64,000 nucleotides of DNA from JANXQG01 sp963804375. Lineage in GTDB: Bacteria; Planctomycetota; Planctomycetia; Pirellulales; Thermoguttaceae. A program made the translations under genes and the position numbers. This document shows positions 1 through 8,269 of the stretch, one piece after another. The stretch spans positions 62,001 through 126,000 of the forward strand of contig CAWDQE010000013.1 of NCBI GenBank assembly GCA_963804375.1, written 5' to 3'. The notes under the pieces were generated by a model. It did not search any database and was not told the origin of the DNA. It saw only the letters and a list, made by a program, of their open reading frames with translations. Numbering within the stretch: position 1 is the first letter of the stretch; the number at the start of each line of letters is the position of its first letter.

Positions 1-675
1 CAGAGCGGCCAGCTTGTCGGCCTGCTCCAACTCGCCCCATTGCAACAACGACTCGGATTGCTCCATGAGCATCCGGGCGTAGGTCTTGCGATTCTCTTCC
101 GTGGAGCGGTCCAAGTTCTTGACCTCCATGAACTTGGCGATCGCCGCTTCCACCCGTTCAGGGCTGTCTTCATTGGGTGCATAACGAATCTGTTCCCGGC
201 GGGCCTGGGCCACCAGGTCGCTGGCCCGCCGCACGTCGGTCACGGCCAGGGCCAGGCGGGCGGCTCGCAGCAAGGCGTCGCTGCGGGTCCGACCCAGGGT
301 ACTGGGTGTCCCGCCGCCGGGGGCCGTGCCTTGCGGGGCCGCGGATCCCAAGTCCGCATAACGATCGGCTGGGACCGATGGCTGCGCCGGACCGGTGGGC
401 GGAAGCCGCGTCACGCCGTTGGCGTCCGCCGTTGTGGCCGCCGCCGACCCAGGGTACTGGGTGCCCGCCCGCGCCGCAAACGGATCGCTGGGCGGCGTGG
501 AAGCATTGGAAGTGAAGCCCGAGAAGATCGAACCCGAGCCTCCCTGTTGCCCCAGAGCGGCGCCGCCCAGCAGGGCGACTGCCATACCATCAGGCAGGCC
601 AGCGTGAGCGAAGCCCGCTGAAATACTCATCGCGACTGCAATCCAGCCGACAAGAATTCGTTGGGTCGTCTTCAA
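1..675 (-). CDS. Exported protein of unknown function, 5' part only
   Basis: The frame runs from a TTG at 675 off the left edge (225 codons seen). AAGGAG sits 7 nt before the TTG, which decides this start; no ATG is as well placed. The first 25 or so residues form a signal peptide (basic KTTQR, then a hydrophobic stretch ending in FAHA). Residues 30-130 are an Ala/Gly/Pro/Thr linker of low complexity. The last 80 visible residues are charged and probably helical. Two copies of the 16-bp palindrome (292 and 447) lie in the linker and are read in different frames, as GTQYPGS and GTPSTLGR. No family is recognised; the protein is probably periplasmic or surface-located. Confidence 0.75.
   Translation of the reverse strand, partial: MKTTQRILVGWIAVAMSISAGFAHAGLPDGMAVALLGGAALGQQGGSGSIFSGFTSNASTPPSDPFAARAGTQYPGSAAATTADANGVTRLPPTGPAQPSVPADRYADLGSAAPQGTAPGGGTPSTLGRTRSDALLRAARLALAVTDVRRASDLVAQARREQIRYAPNEDSPERVEAAIAKFMEVKNLDRSTEENRKTYARMLMEQSESLLQWGELEQADKLAAL
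292..307. repeat. 16-bp palindromic element, copy 1
   Basis: ACCCAG-GGTA-CTGGGT: 6-bp arms round a 4-nt loop. It lies inside the coding region of the partial gene 1-675, in its Ala/Pro-rich linker, without breaking the frame. Confidence 0.75.
447..462. repeat. 16-bp palindromic element, copy 2
   Basis: Identical core to the copy at 292 with similar flanks (GCCG before, GTGYCCGCC-like after). It is read in a different reading frame of the same gene, so it is not kept for its peptide. Confidence 0.75.
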
Positions 676-1085
676 AACGATTCTCCTTTTACTTGATGAG
701 CCATGCGGCAAGTTGGGATACCGCCCGAAAAACCACTCTTCCAACATTCAGCTTCCTGCTGCGAACGGCAAAATTTGATGCGAACCCGTGTCTCTGGCTT
801 GGTTTCGGACCACTTCCAGCCGTGCAAAGGAATTGCCTCCCGGGCCTGCCCCGGCCCGCGTTTACATCCCTGTGGTGAGAGGTCTCAAGCGACGAGCTTC
901 TTGAAAAGTCTGTGCGAACGTAAATGAAGAGGGCGGTTAAATACCTCAGGCGGCGTCGGCAGTCAAGGGCAATTAGCCAGAATCTATCGAGAAATTTCCG
1001 GCGGGGACGTTTCTCGTGGAAAATACTCCCGCATGGCCTATCGCCGCATCCCCCAAAGCAAGGCCCGATCGGCAGAATCTGCCGA
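676..1085. other. Intergenic stretch, 410 bp
   Basis: It lies between the end of the efflux operon (1086) and the start of the partial exported gene (675), both on the minus strand. It must hold the promoter of the latter, but no convincing -35/-10 pair was picked out. Open frames here are short and have no ribosome site or recognisable product. Confidence 0.5.
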
Positions 1086-2213
1086 TTACAGCGTCTTGTG
1101 GAACCGTCGCACGGCGAGCACGAGCGTGGCAACGCCCATCGCGGCCAGGGCGAGCAACTGCGGCCAGAGATACGACAGGCCGACGCCCTTCAAGAAAATC
1201 GTCCGCACGATGACGAGAAAATAGGCCACGGGGTTCAGATAGGTCAACCATTGGATGACCCGCGGCATGTTGGCGATCGGGAAGGAGAAGCCGGAGAGCA
1301 GCATGGCGGGAAAGAAAAACAGGAACGTGCTCATCATGGCCTGCTGCTGCGTCTGGCTGAGCGTGGAGATGAACAGCCCCACGCCCAGCATCGTCAGCAG
1401 GTAAAGGCCCGTCGCGAAATACAGGAGCCCGAGGTTGCCGCGGAGCGGCACTTCGAACCAGAAGACTCCGATCAGGAGGATCAGCGTCACGTCGACAAAG
1501 GAAATCAGCACGAAGGGCAGCGTTTTGCCGAGAATGAACTCGGCGGGCGTGATCGGCGTGACCATGATCTGCTCGATGGTGCCGATCTCCTTCTCGCGGA
1601 CCACCGCCATGCTCGTCAGGAGCAGGCTCACCAGGCTGACCACGATCACGATCACCCCGGGCACGAAGTAATTGCGGCTTTCCAGGTTCTCGTTGAACCA
1701 CGCCCGGCTGCGGAAATCGATCCGCGGCGGCGGGTTGAGCGGGTGGGCGCGTGCGTCGATGCGCTCGACGAGCACCTGCCGCGCATAGCCGCTGGCGATG
1801 CGGTTGACGTAGCTCATGGCGATGCCCGCGGTGTTGGAATCGGTGCCGTCGCAGATCACTTGGATGGCGGCGGTCCGCCCGGCATCCAGGTCCCCGGCAA
1901 AGCCGTGGTTGATCCGCAAGACGACCTGCACCGCGCTGCGGTCGATGAGGTCCTGCATCTGCCGGTCGCCGTCCACGCGGGCCACCACGTGGAAATAGCC
2001 GCTCTGCGAGAAGCGGGCCAGAAGTTCGCGGCTGGCCGGAGTGTTGTCCAGATCGTAAACGCCCGTGCGGATGTCGCGGATGTCCATGTTCACCGCGTAG
2101 CCGATCACCAGCACCTCGATGCAGGGCAAGATGAGCACCACGGCGCGCATCCGCGGGTCGCGAAAGACCTGGATGAACTCCTTGATCAGCATCTCGCGGA
2201 TACGCTCGAACAT
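1086..2213 (-). CDS. ybhR: ABC-2 type transporter permease (YbhR-like)
   Basis: This 375-residue inner-membrane permease is the last gene of the efflux operon. An N-terminal helix (residues about 22-42) is followed by a 150-residue periplasmic domain with the pattern usual in YbhR/YhhJ proteins (YDLDNTPASREL near 55, later CDGTDSNTA). Five or six hydrophobic segments follow from about residue 175. It probably pairs with the homologous permease encoded at 2329-3462 and with the double ATPase to export a hydrophobic or cationic drug through the HlyD adaptor. Start: ATG at 2213. The spacer before it is made of 7-nt repeats and holds no good Shine-Dalgarno, so translation may be coupled or weak. 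The specific substrate is unknown. Confidence 0.88.
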   Translation of the reverse strand: MFERIREMLIKEFIQVFRDPRMRAVVLILPCIEVLVIGYAVNMDIRDIRTGVYDLDNTPASRELLARFSQSGYFHVVARVDGDRQMQDLIDRSAVQVVLRINHGFAGDLDAGRTAAIQVICDGTDSNTAGIAMSYVNRIASGYARQVLVERIDARAHPLNPPPRIDFRSRAWFNENLESRNYFVPGVIVIVVSLVSLLLTSMAVVREKEIGTIEQIMVTPITPAEFILGKTLPFVLISFVDVTLILLIGVFWFEVPLRGNLGLLYFATGLYLLTMLGVGLFISTLSQTQQQAMMSTFLFFFPAMLLSGFSFPIANMPRVIQWLTYLNPVAYFLVIVRTIFLKGVGLSYLWPQLLALAAMGVATLVLAVRRFHKTL

Positions 2214-2276
2214 GGTTCTTGGTGCTTAGTGCTTGGATCTTGGTGCTTGGTATGCATAGCATAGTACTCAGTACTT
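2214..2276. repeat. Heptamer-period spacer repeat
   Basis: Nine consecutive 7-nt units on the + strand (GGTTCTT, GGTGCTT, AGTGCTT, GGATCTT, GGTGCTT and so on to AGTACTT) fill most of the spacer between the two permease genes. A further GTTCCAA pair follows at about 2306-2320. Similar spacers occur at 5474, 27101 and 33921. Confidence 0.7.
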
Positions 2277-2328
2277 ACGTGCTTAACGCCGAAGCGTCGT
2301 CTCTACGTTCCAAGTTCCAAGATCTTCC

Positions 2329-3462
2329 TCACGTTAGTTTCTTCCTGAACTTGAGCTGGGCCAAGAGCACCATCGCCACCGCGAACACGATCAACAGGAT
2401 CGTGTCCGCCGCCAGGATTTCCAGGCCCACACCCTTGAGATAAATCCCCTTGAGGATGACGATGAAGTACCGCGCGGGCACGAGATAGGTGATCCACTGG
2501 ATCGGCCGGGGCATGTTGACGATGGCGAAAATAAAGCCCGACAAGATGAACGACGGCAGGAAGGTCGTCGTCATCGCCAACTGGCTCGCCAGGAGCTGGC
2601 TCTTGGTGGTGATGCTGAAGAGCATGCCCATTGTCAACACGCCCACGAGGAAGATCGAGGCCACGCCGAACAGCAAGGCGAGATTGCCGCGGAGCGGAAT
2701 CTGGAACATGAACTGCCCGAGGACAACGGCCAGCGCCATGTCCAAGAGGCCGATGGCAAAATAGGGAATCAGCTTGCCCAGCACCAGTTCGGAGCCCTGC
2801 ACCGGCGTGGAAATGAGCTGCTCCATGGTGCCCCGCTCCCACTCCCGGGCGAAGCAGAGCGAGGTGAGCATGGCAGCGATGACCATCATGATCACGGCGA
2901 TCAGCCCCGGCACGATGTAGTTCTTCGACTCCAGGTCGGCGTTGAACCAGACCCGGCCGCGGACATCCAGCGGAATCTGGACTTTCGTGGGGCCTTGGCG
3001 GCCGGAGCGCCGCACCATCCATTCCTGCGAATAGATTTCCACGATGGCGTCGGCATAGCCCAGGGCGATCGTGGCCGTGTTCGAGTCGACGCCGGAGATG
3101 GCCACTTGCAACGGGGCCTCGGTGCCGGAGGCCAGCTTTCGGGCAAAGTCGTAGGGAATGACCAGACCCATCAGGGCCTCGCCGGAGTCGAGAGCGCGGT
3201 CCATGTCGCGCGGGTTGTTCACGTGCCGCACGAGCGAGAAGTAGGGCGAGCCGGCAAACCGGCTCACCAGCTCCCGGCTGTCGGGCGTACCGCTCTGGTC
3301 CCAAACCACCAGCGGCACGTGATCGACGTCCAGCGTCAGGGCGAAGCCGAACAGCAACAGCATCAACATCGGGATGGCGATCGCCATGCCCAGGCTCCGC
3401 GCGTCGCGGAGGATGTGCAGGAGCTCTTTGCGGGCCACGGCCGTCACGCGTCGGGCGTTCAT
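2329..3462 (-). CDS. ybhS: ABC-2 type transporter permease (YbhS-like)
   Basis: This 377-residue permease is homologous to its neighbour: one N-terminal membrane helix (about residues 23-43), a large periplasmic part with VVWDQSGTPDSRELVSRF and the SGVDSNTATIA motif, then a membrane block from about residue 180. The ATG at 3462 overlaps the stop of the upstream ATPase gene by 4 nt (ATGA), the sign of translational coupling, so the longer upstream reading of this frame is rejected. In E. coli the equivalent pair YbhS/YbhR forms the membrane channel of the YbhGFSR pump. Members of this group are credited with cation or drug export; the substrate here is unknown. Confidence 0.88.
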   Translation of the reverse strand: MNARRVTAVARKELLHILRDARSLGMAIAIPMLMLLLFGFALTLDVDHVPLVVWDQSGTPDSRELVSRFAGSPYFSLVRHVNNPRDMDRALDSGEALMGLVIPYDFARKLASGTEAPLQVAISGVDSNTATIALGYADAIVEIYSQEWMVRRSGRQGPTKVQIPLDVRGRVWFNADLESKNYIVPGLIAVIMMVIAAMLTSLCFAREWERGTMEQLISTPVQGSELVLGKLIPYFAIGLLDMALAVVLGQFMFQIPLRGNLALLFGVASIFLVGVLTMGMLFSITTKSQLLASQLAMTTTFLPSFILSGFIFAIVNMPRPIQWITYLVPARYFIVILKGIYLKGVGLEILAADTILLIVFAVAMVLLAQLKFRKKLT

Positions 3463-5417
3463 CGTCGCACGTCCTCCTGCGGTTGCTCGGCGCGGTCGCG
3501 GGCTTCGATCAGCGAAACGAAGACGTCCTCCAGCGAGGGCACGATCCGCTCGATCCGCTGCACGCTGAACCCCTGATCCTCCAGCCGCGCGCGGGCTTCC
3601 GCCGCCGCGCGGTCGCCGTCGTCGGCCACCAGGTGCAAGCTGTTGCCGAAGAGAGCGGCTTCCTTCACCGAGGCCAGCCCGGCCAGGGCCTCCATGGCCG
3701 CCTCGGGCCGTTCGCAGATCAACTCCAGCACGTCCTCCTGCATGGCCTCCCGCTTGAGCTTCTCCGGCGTGCCTTGGGCAATCAGCTCGCCGCGATAGAT
3801 CAATGCCAGGCGGTCGCAGTATTCGGCTTCGTCCATGTAGTGCGTGGTGACGAAGACGGTCACGCCCTCGCTGGACAACTGATAGATCAGGTCCCAGAAT
3901 TGGCGGCGGCTGATCGGATCGACGCCGGAGGTCGGCTCGTCGAGGAAGAGGATCGGCGGCCTGTGGAGGATCGCGCAGCCCAGGGCCAGCCGCTGCTTCC
4001 AGCCGCCCGAGAGGATCGAGGTGGGCCGGTGGCGATGGGCTTCCAAGCCCGACATTTCGATCACCCACTGCTTCCGCTCGGCCTTCTCCTTCGCTCCGAT
4101 GCGATAGATGCCGGCGTAGAAGTCGATGTTTTCCTCGACCGTCAGGTCCTGGTAAAGCGAGAACTTCTGACTCATGTAGCCGACGTGGGCCTTGATCCGC
4201 TCGGGCTGCGTGCGGATATCGAAGCCGGCCACGCTGCCGCGGCCGCCGCTAGGCGAGAGGATTCCGCAGAGCATGCGGATCGTCGTCGACTTGCCCGCTC
4301 CGTTGGGCCCCAGGAAACCGAAGATTTCGCCGCGATTGACCTGGAAACTGACCCGGTTCACCGCTACGAAGCTGCCGAAGCGACGTTCGAGTTTGTCGAC
4401 GGTGACGGCGGAGGAAGAAGAAAGGGAGAAGGGCGGGGCGCCCGCGGAGCGGGTCGGGGGAGAAAGGGAGAAAGGAGCGATCGCCTTTCTCCCTTTCTCC
4501 CTTTCTCCCCCGCTTCCTATCACCGAAACGAACACGTCTTCCAAGGTCGGCGGAATGGTTCGCACGGCTGGCGGCGGCAGGCCGGCGTCGTACAGGGTCC
4601 TGCCGACTTTTTCCGTGTCGCCGTTGCCGCCTGGGTGGACAAAATGCACGCGATCGCCGAACAGTCCTACCGAGGCGCCGGGAAACCGCTGCCGCAAGAC
4701 GGCGGCGGTCTGGCGGGGCTCGGCCGTGCGGATCTCCAGGATCGTGCCCCGCATCAATTGCTTGACCTCATCCGGCGTGCCGCAAGCCAGCACCCGGCCT
4801 TGGTGGATCAGGGCCAGGCGATTGCAGCGCTCGGCCTCGTCGAGATAGGCCGTGGAAACGAAAATCGTCACTTTCTCGCGCAGCAGTTGATACAGGATCC
4901 GCCAGAAGTCGCGGCGCGAGACGGGATCGACGCCGTTGGTCGGTTCGTCCAGAAACAGCACTCGCGGCGTGTGGATCAGCGTGCAGGCCAGGCCGAGCTT
5001 CTGTTTCATGCCGCCGGAAAGGTTCCCCGCCAGGCGGCGTTTGAAGGGTGTCAGGTTGCTGAAGGCCAGCAGCCGTTGGACCCGCTCGGCGCGGCCCTTG
5101 TGGGGCACGTTATAGATGTCGGCGTAGAAATCGAGGTTTTCCATCACGGTCAGATCGGCGTAGAGCCCGAAACGCTGGCTCATGTAGCCGATGTCGGTCT
5201 TGACCGCCTCGGCCTCGCGGACGACGTGATGCCCGGCCACCCAGGCTTCGCCCCCGTCGGGGTCCATGATCGACGTGAGCAACCGCATGGTCGTCGTCTT
5301 GCCGGCGCCGTCGGGACCGACGAGGCCGAAGATCTCGCCTTCCTCAATGGACAGCGAGAGGTCGTCGATCGCCACAAGATCGTCAAAGCGCTTCGTGAGG
5401 TGCTCGGCACGAATCAT
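3459..5417 (-). CDS. ybhF: Double-domain ABC transporter ATPase (YbhF-like)
   Basis: 652 residues holding two complete nucleotide-binding domains. Domain 1 (about 1-300) has Walker A GPDGAGKTT, signature LSGGMKQKLG and Walker B VLFLDEPTNGVDP. Domain 2 (about 330-652) has GPNGAGKST, LSGGWKQRLALG and ILFLDEPTSGVDP. All catalytic motifs are intact, so both sites should hydrolyse ATP. The linker (about residues 300-340) is Ser/Pro/Arg-rich. It is partly encoded by an 18-bp perfect inverted repeat at 4458-4501, which looks like a repeat element landed between the domains. The gene follows the HlyD gene and overlaps the next permease by 4 nt. It powers export by the two ABC-2 permeases. Confidence 0.92.
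   Translation of the reverse strand: MIRAEHLTKRFDDLVAIDDLSLSIEEGEIFGLVGPDGAGKTTTMRLLTSIMDPDGGEAWVAGHHVVREAEAVKTDIGYMSQRFGLYADLTVMENLDFYADIYNVPHKGRAERVQRLLAFSNLTPFKRRLAGNLSGGMKQKLGLACTLIHTPRVLFLDEPTNGVDPVSRRDFWRILYQLLREKVTIFVSTAYLDEAERCNRLALIHQGRVLACGTPDEVKQLMRGTILEIRTAEPRQTAAVLRQRFPGASVGLFGDRVHFVHPGGNGDTEKVGRTLYDAGLPPPAVRTIPPTLEDVFVSVIGSGGEREKGRKAIAPFSLSPPTRSAGAPPFSLSSSSAVTVDKLERRFGSFVAVNRVSFQVNRGEIFGFLGPNGAGKSTTIRMLCGILSPSGGRGSVAGFDIRTQPERIKAHVGYMSQKFSLYQDLTVEENIDFYAGIYRIGAKEKAERKQWVIEMSGLEAHRHRPTSILSGGWKQRLALGCAILHRPPILFLDEPTSGVDPISRRQFWDLIYQLSSEGVTVFVTTHYMDEAEYCDRLALIYRGELIAQGTPEKLKREAMQEDVLELICERPEAAMEALAGLASVKEAALFGNSLHLVADDGDRAAAEARARLEDQGFSVQRIERIVPSLEDVFVSLIEARDRAEQPQEDVRR
4458..4501. 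repeat. Inverted repeat inside the ATPase linker
   Basis: Perfect 18-bp arms (GGGAGAAAGGGAGAAAGG at 4458-4475, complement at 4484-4501) round the loop AGCGATCG. It is in frame and adds a KGRKAIAPFSLSP-type peptide between the two ATPase domains. Confidence 0.75.
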
Positions 5418-5473
5418 TGCAACAATCCGAAATGCAAATGGCCACTATTCATATTCCGCGGTTTCCTCTTCAG

Positions 5474-5501
5474 GATTTCGCATTTCGTATTTTGTATTCT
5501 C
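5474..5501. repeat. Heptamer-period spacer repeat
   Basis: GATTTCG, CATTTCG, TATTTTG, TATTCTC: four 7-nt units in the short spacer between the HlyD gene and the ATPase gene. The region is markedly AT-richer than the genes on either side. Confidence 0.6.
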
Positions 5502-5504
5502 TTG

Positions 5505-6695
5505 CTACGGTTGTGCTCGAAGGCGCGCGTCTGCCGGCATCCCCGGTTTCAGCTCTCGGTTCGAGTTCGTCAGGTTGATCTTGATCCGATAGACGAACTT
5601 CACCCGCTCGCGATTGGTCTGCACCGTCTTGGGCGTGAACTCCTGTTCCGACGAGATGAACGAGACTCGGCCCTTGTAGACTTTGCCCGGAAAGGCATCG
5701 GTGGTGATCTCGGCCTCGGCGCCCTGGGCGACGGCCGGCTTGCCCAGATCGGTCTCGTCGACGTAGGCCCGCAGCCATATATTCACGATATCAGACACAG
5801 TGACGACGGGCGTGCCGGCGGCGACGTACTCGCCCGGCTCGATGTTCTTCGACAGCACGACGCCCGTCAGCGGCGAGGTCACCTTGGCGTAGCCGAGCTT
5901 AACTTCAGCGGACTGCAAACCGGCTTTGGCCTGATCGAGCTTGGCCCGGGCCTGATCGATGACCTCTTTTCGCGGCCCTTCCTTGACGAGGCGATATTGG
6001 GCCTCGGCCTGTTCCATGGCGGCCTTGCCCTGCAGGATTTCCTCCTGCCGCGGGCCTTCCTTGACCATCTCGTAGCGTTTCTTCGCCTGAAGATAGCGCT
6101 GGTCGGCCACGCGATAGGCGGCAGCGGCCTGATCGAATTGTTCGACGGCGACGGTCCCCGGGTCCGCCCGGCGGAGTCGATCGACCCGATCGAATTCGGT
6201 CTTGAGGCGATCGCGATCAACTTCGGCCGCCTGGGATTCAGCCGCGGCGGCGACGATCTCCTCCGGACGGCTGCCGTTTTTCAACTCGGCGTAATTGGCC
6301 TGGGCCTTCTGCACGGCGGCCAGGGCAGCGGCGATTTCGTCGGGCCGGGAACCGGCCACCAACTCGGCCAAAGCGGCCTGGGCCGCCTGCAGCTCGCCAC
6401 GGCGAAGGGCCACGTCGGCTTGCAGATCGGCCGTTTCCAACTGGGCCACTGGCTGGCCCTCTTTCACGTCGTCGCCCTCGTCAACATAACGATTGACGAC
6501 GCGGCCGGGGATTTTGAAGCTGACGGGGACCTCGACGGCCTCGATGTTGCCGGAAACGTGCAGCGAATCATCGCTGCGGCCGGCCAGCCCCAGCACGTAC
6601 CAGCCGCCAGCGCCGACGGCCACGATCAAAGCCGCCACGGGGAACATCAGCCTCCTGGAACCAGTCATTGTCGTCATCTCCTTGTGAATCTTCAA
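5505..6695 (-). CDS. ybhG: HlyD-family periplasmic adaptor (membrane-fusion protein)
   Basis: 396 residues. One N-terminal membrane anchor (about 14-36), then a lipoyl/beta-barrel part (VSGNIEAVEVPVSFK). A long coiled coil follows (about 85-275), rich in Gln/Glu/Ala with three near-repeats of a KNGSRPEEIVAA / KEGPRQEEIL / KEGPRKEVID unit. The second lipoyl half and the barrel close the chain (SPLTGVVLSKNIEPGEYV). It should bridge the ABC-2 permeases to an outer-membrane exit duct. It is second in the operon, 13 nt after the regulator gene. The protein is longer than E. coli YbhG because of the extended coiled coil. Confidence 0.9.
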   Translation of the reverse strand: MKIHKEMTTMTGSRRLMFPVAALIVAVGAGGWYVLGLAGRSDDSLHVSGNIEAVEVPVSFKIPGRVVNRYVDEGDDVKEGQPVAQLETADLQADVALRRGELQAAQAALAELVAGSRPDEIAAALAAVQKAQANYAELKNGSRPEEIVAAAAESQAAEVDRDRLKTEFDRVDRLRRADPGTVAVEQFDQAAAAYRVADQRYLQAKKRYEMVKEGPRQEEILQGKAAMEQAEAQYRLVKEGPRKEVIDQARAKLDQAKAGLQSAEVKLGYAKVTSPLTGVVLSKNIEPGEYVAAGTPVVTVSDIVNIWLRAYVDETDLGKPAVAQGAEAEITTDAFPGKVYKGRVSFISSEQEFTPKTVQTNRERVKFVYRIKINLTNSNRELKPGMPADARLRAQP

Positions 6696-6708
6696 TCACA
6701 GAGAACCG

Positions 6709-7329
6709 TCAGTCGCAAGAAAAACCCTTTTCTCCCGCGGTCAGTGCCTGCTGAAACATCTTCCAGACCCGGCCGGCATGCTGCGTGAGATTGAACCCGC
6801 CGTCGGTCAGGTGCCAGACTACGCCCGCGGGAACGATCATTCCCAGGAACATCATCGCCGCCGTGCGGGGGAGCAGATGCCGGTCGATTTGGCCCTGCTG
6901 CTGCCCTTCGCGAACCATGCGCCCGATTTCGTCGAGGTAATCGCCCACGATCCGCCGCACGCGGGTTCTCCGCGCGGGCCGGGCGGCGAGGGCCTCGTCG
7001 GAGAAAATGATGCGGGGAAACGCCTGTCCTTCACGGATAATGCGAATGTGCCGGAGAAACAGGTCGTGCAGGCGGTCGAGCGGGTCGGCGGTTTCTTTTC
7101 GGGCCGCGTCGACATTCGCCCGCAGCTTTGCGTCCAGCAGGTCGAGGACCGCGTCGAGCATGGCGTCCTTGCTGGGGAAATGCCGGTAAATGCCCGAGGG
7201 CACCAGGCCCACCCGCCGGGCCACGGCGGCGATACTCAACCGTTTAACGCCCTCGCTGGCCACCAGTTGCAGCGCGGCTGCGGCGATTTGTTCGCGGCGA
7301 ATGCGAGTTTGCAATTTGGCGTCGGCCAT
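6709..7329 (-). CDS. TetR-family transcriptional repressor of the efflux operon
   Basis: 206 residues. The N-terminal helix-turn-helix (about 10-55) shows the usual signature: IAAAALQLVASEG, then RRVGLVPSGIYRHF. The C-terminal ligand-sensing part is divergent, as normal for the family. It is the first gene of the operon, immediately upstream of the HlyD gene, as CecR (YbiH) precedes ybhGFSR in E. coli. A 20-bp palindrome over its own -10 box (7380-7399) is the likely operator, implying autorepression of the whole operon. The inducer is unknown. Confidence 0.9.
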   Translation of the reverse strand: MADAKLQTRIRREQIAAAALQLVASEGVKRLSIAAVARRVGLVPSGIYRHFPSKDAMLDAVLDLLDAKLRANVDAARKETADPLDRLHDLFLRHIRIIREGQAFPRIIFSDEALAARPARRTRVRRIVGDYLDEIGRMVREGQQQGQIDRHLLPRTAAMMFLGMIVPAGVVWHLTDGGFNLTQHAGRVWKMFQQALTAGEKGFSCD

Positions 7330-7379
7330 AGAGCCCCCCGTTGCGTAGGAAGTCCGCCTGAATTCCGCAAGATCCTCTA

Positions 7380-7399
7380 TTGTGATTATACGTTCACAA
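7380..7399 (-). promoter_or_regulatory. TetR operator overlapping the -10 box
   Basis: TTGTGA-N8-TCACAA is a perfect 6-bp inverted repeat. On the minus strand it contains TATAAT (7390 to 7385), about 55 nt before the tetR ATG at 7329. A repressor bound here would cover the -10 box. The -35 is weak (GTGGAT-like). Confidence 0.7.
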
Positions 7400-7488
7400 T
7401 CGGCGGAAATCCACAGCCTGAATCGCGCAGGAAACGCGGGGAGAGACAGAAGAGCAGTGCTCTCCAGGGCGACATAAAGGCCTAAGGT

Positions 7489-7536
7489 GGGGCCAGATCC
7501 GCGGCGCCCGCACGCGCGTGCCCCGGATCTGGTCCC
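7489..7536. terminator. Hairpin downstream of rplI
   Basis: GGGGCCAGATCC (7489-7500) pairs with GGATCTGGTCCC (7525-7536) with one mismatch. It lies about 85 bp past the rplI stop and before the tetR promoter, so it probably ends the ribosomal-protein operon. There is no long T run; it may instead be a dispersed repeat. Confidence 0.4.
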
Positions 7537-7620
7537 TACGACCTGGAAAACCTCAGGTCTTTCGCCGGATCATCACAGATTGGTCCTGTCCGGCAGAAAG
7601 GACCTGCTTTGGCCTGTCTC

Positions 7621-8154
7621 TTACGACGAAGCCGTTTCGTCCCCGCCCACCATCGGCACGACCCAGACCTTCACTTCGGCCTCGATTTCCTGGGCGAGAT
7701 GGATCTTGACCGTATAGAGGCCAAGCTCCTTGAGCGGACCCTTCAGCCGGACCTGGTCCTGGGTGATGGTGAACTTGTTGCGCTTCAGGGCGTTGACGAT
7801 GTCCTGTGGGCCGACCGAGCCGTAGAGGTGGCCTTCGTCGTTGGCGTTGGCCTCGATCGTCACGCTCTGGCGGCCCAATTCTTCGGCCTGGACACGGAGA
7901 CCGGCAAGGCGCGACTTTTCAATTTGTTCGAGCTGGGCGCGATGCTTGTCGACCATCCGTTTGTGGTGGTCGGTGGCATAAGTCGCCAGGCCTTGCGGCA
8001 ACAAGTAATTCAATGCGTAACCGGCCTTGACCGCCACTACGTCGCCCTGCTTGCCCAGGTGATCGACGGCCTGCACCAGCAGCAACTCGATGCCGCCGTT
8101 GGGCGCCTTGGGCAATCGCTTGTTCCGAGTCTTCTTGAGGCTTGCTTTCGCCAT
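7621..8154 (-). CDS. rplI: 50S ribosomal protein L9
   Basis: 177 residues. The N-terminal rRNA-binding domain reads IELLLVQAVDHLGKQGDVVAVKAGYALNYL-like, with the conserved G-x-V-x-V-x-x-G-YARNYL pattern (here YALNYL). A long linking helix (about 65-95) leads to the C-terminal domain with GHLYGSVGPQDI. About 20 basic residues precede the usual family start, a common extension. It closes the prs-rplY-pth-rpsF-ssb-rplI cluster. In many bacteria rpsR (S18) lies between ssb and rplI; here that 115-bp gap holds no S18 frame. Confidence 0.95.
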   Translation of the reverse strand: MAKASLKKTRNKRLPKAPNGGIELLLVQAVDHLGKQGDVVAVKAGYALNYLLPQGLATYATDHHKRMVDKHRAQLEQIEKSRLAGLRVQAEELGRQSVTIEANANDEGHLYGSVGPQDIVNALKRNKFTITQDQVRLKGPLKELGLYTVKIHLAQEIEAEVKVWVVPMVGGDETASS

Positions 8155-8269
8155 GGTTCGTTTCCAGTGTTTGCTGTCAAAAGGATAGGTTGTGGCCGAG
8201 ACTCCGTTGCCGGGCCACCGCCGCCGTCGCCGCGACCGGCTCCGCCGGTGCCCGTCCGGGCTAAACTAC

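Noticed and set aside
3483..6788. 1101-codon open frame on the + strand
   Set aside because: It is antisense to the ATPase and HlyD genes, which have full motifs; long antisense frames are expected at this G+C.
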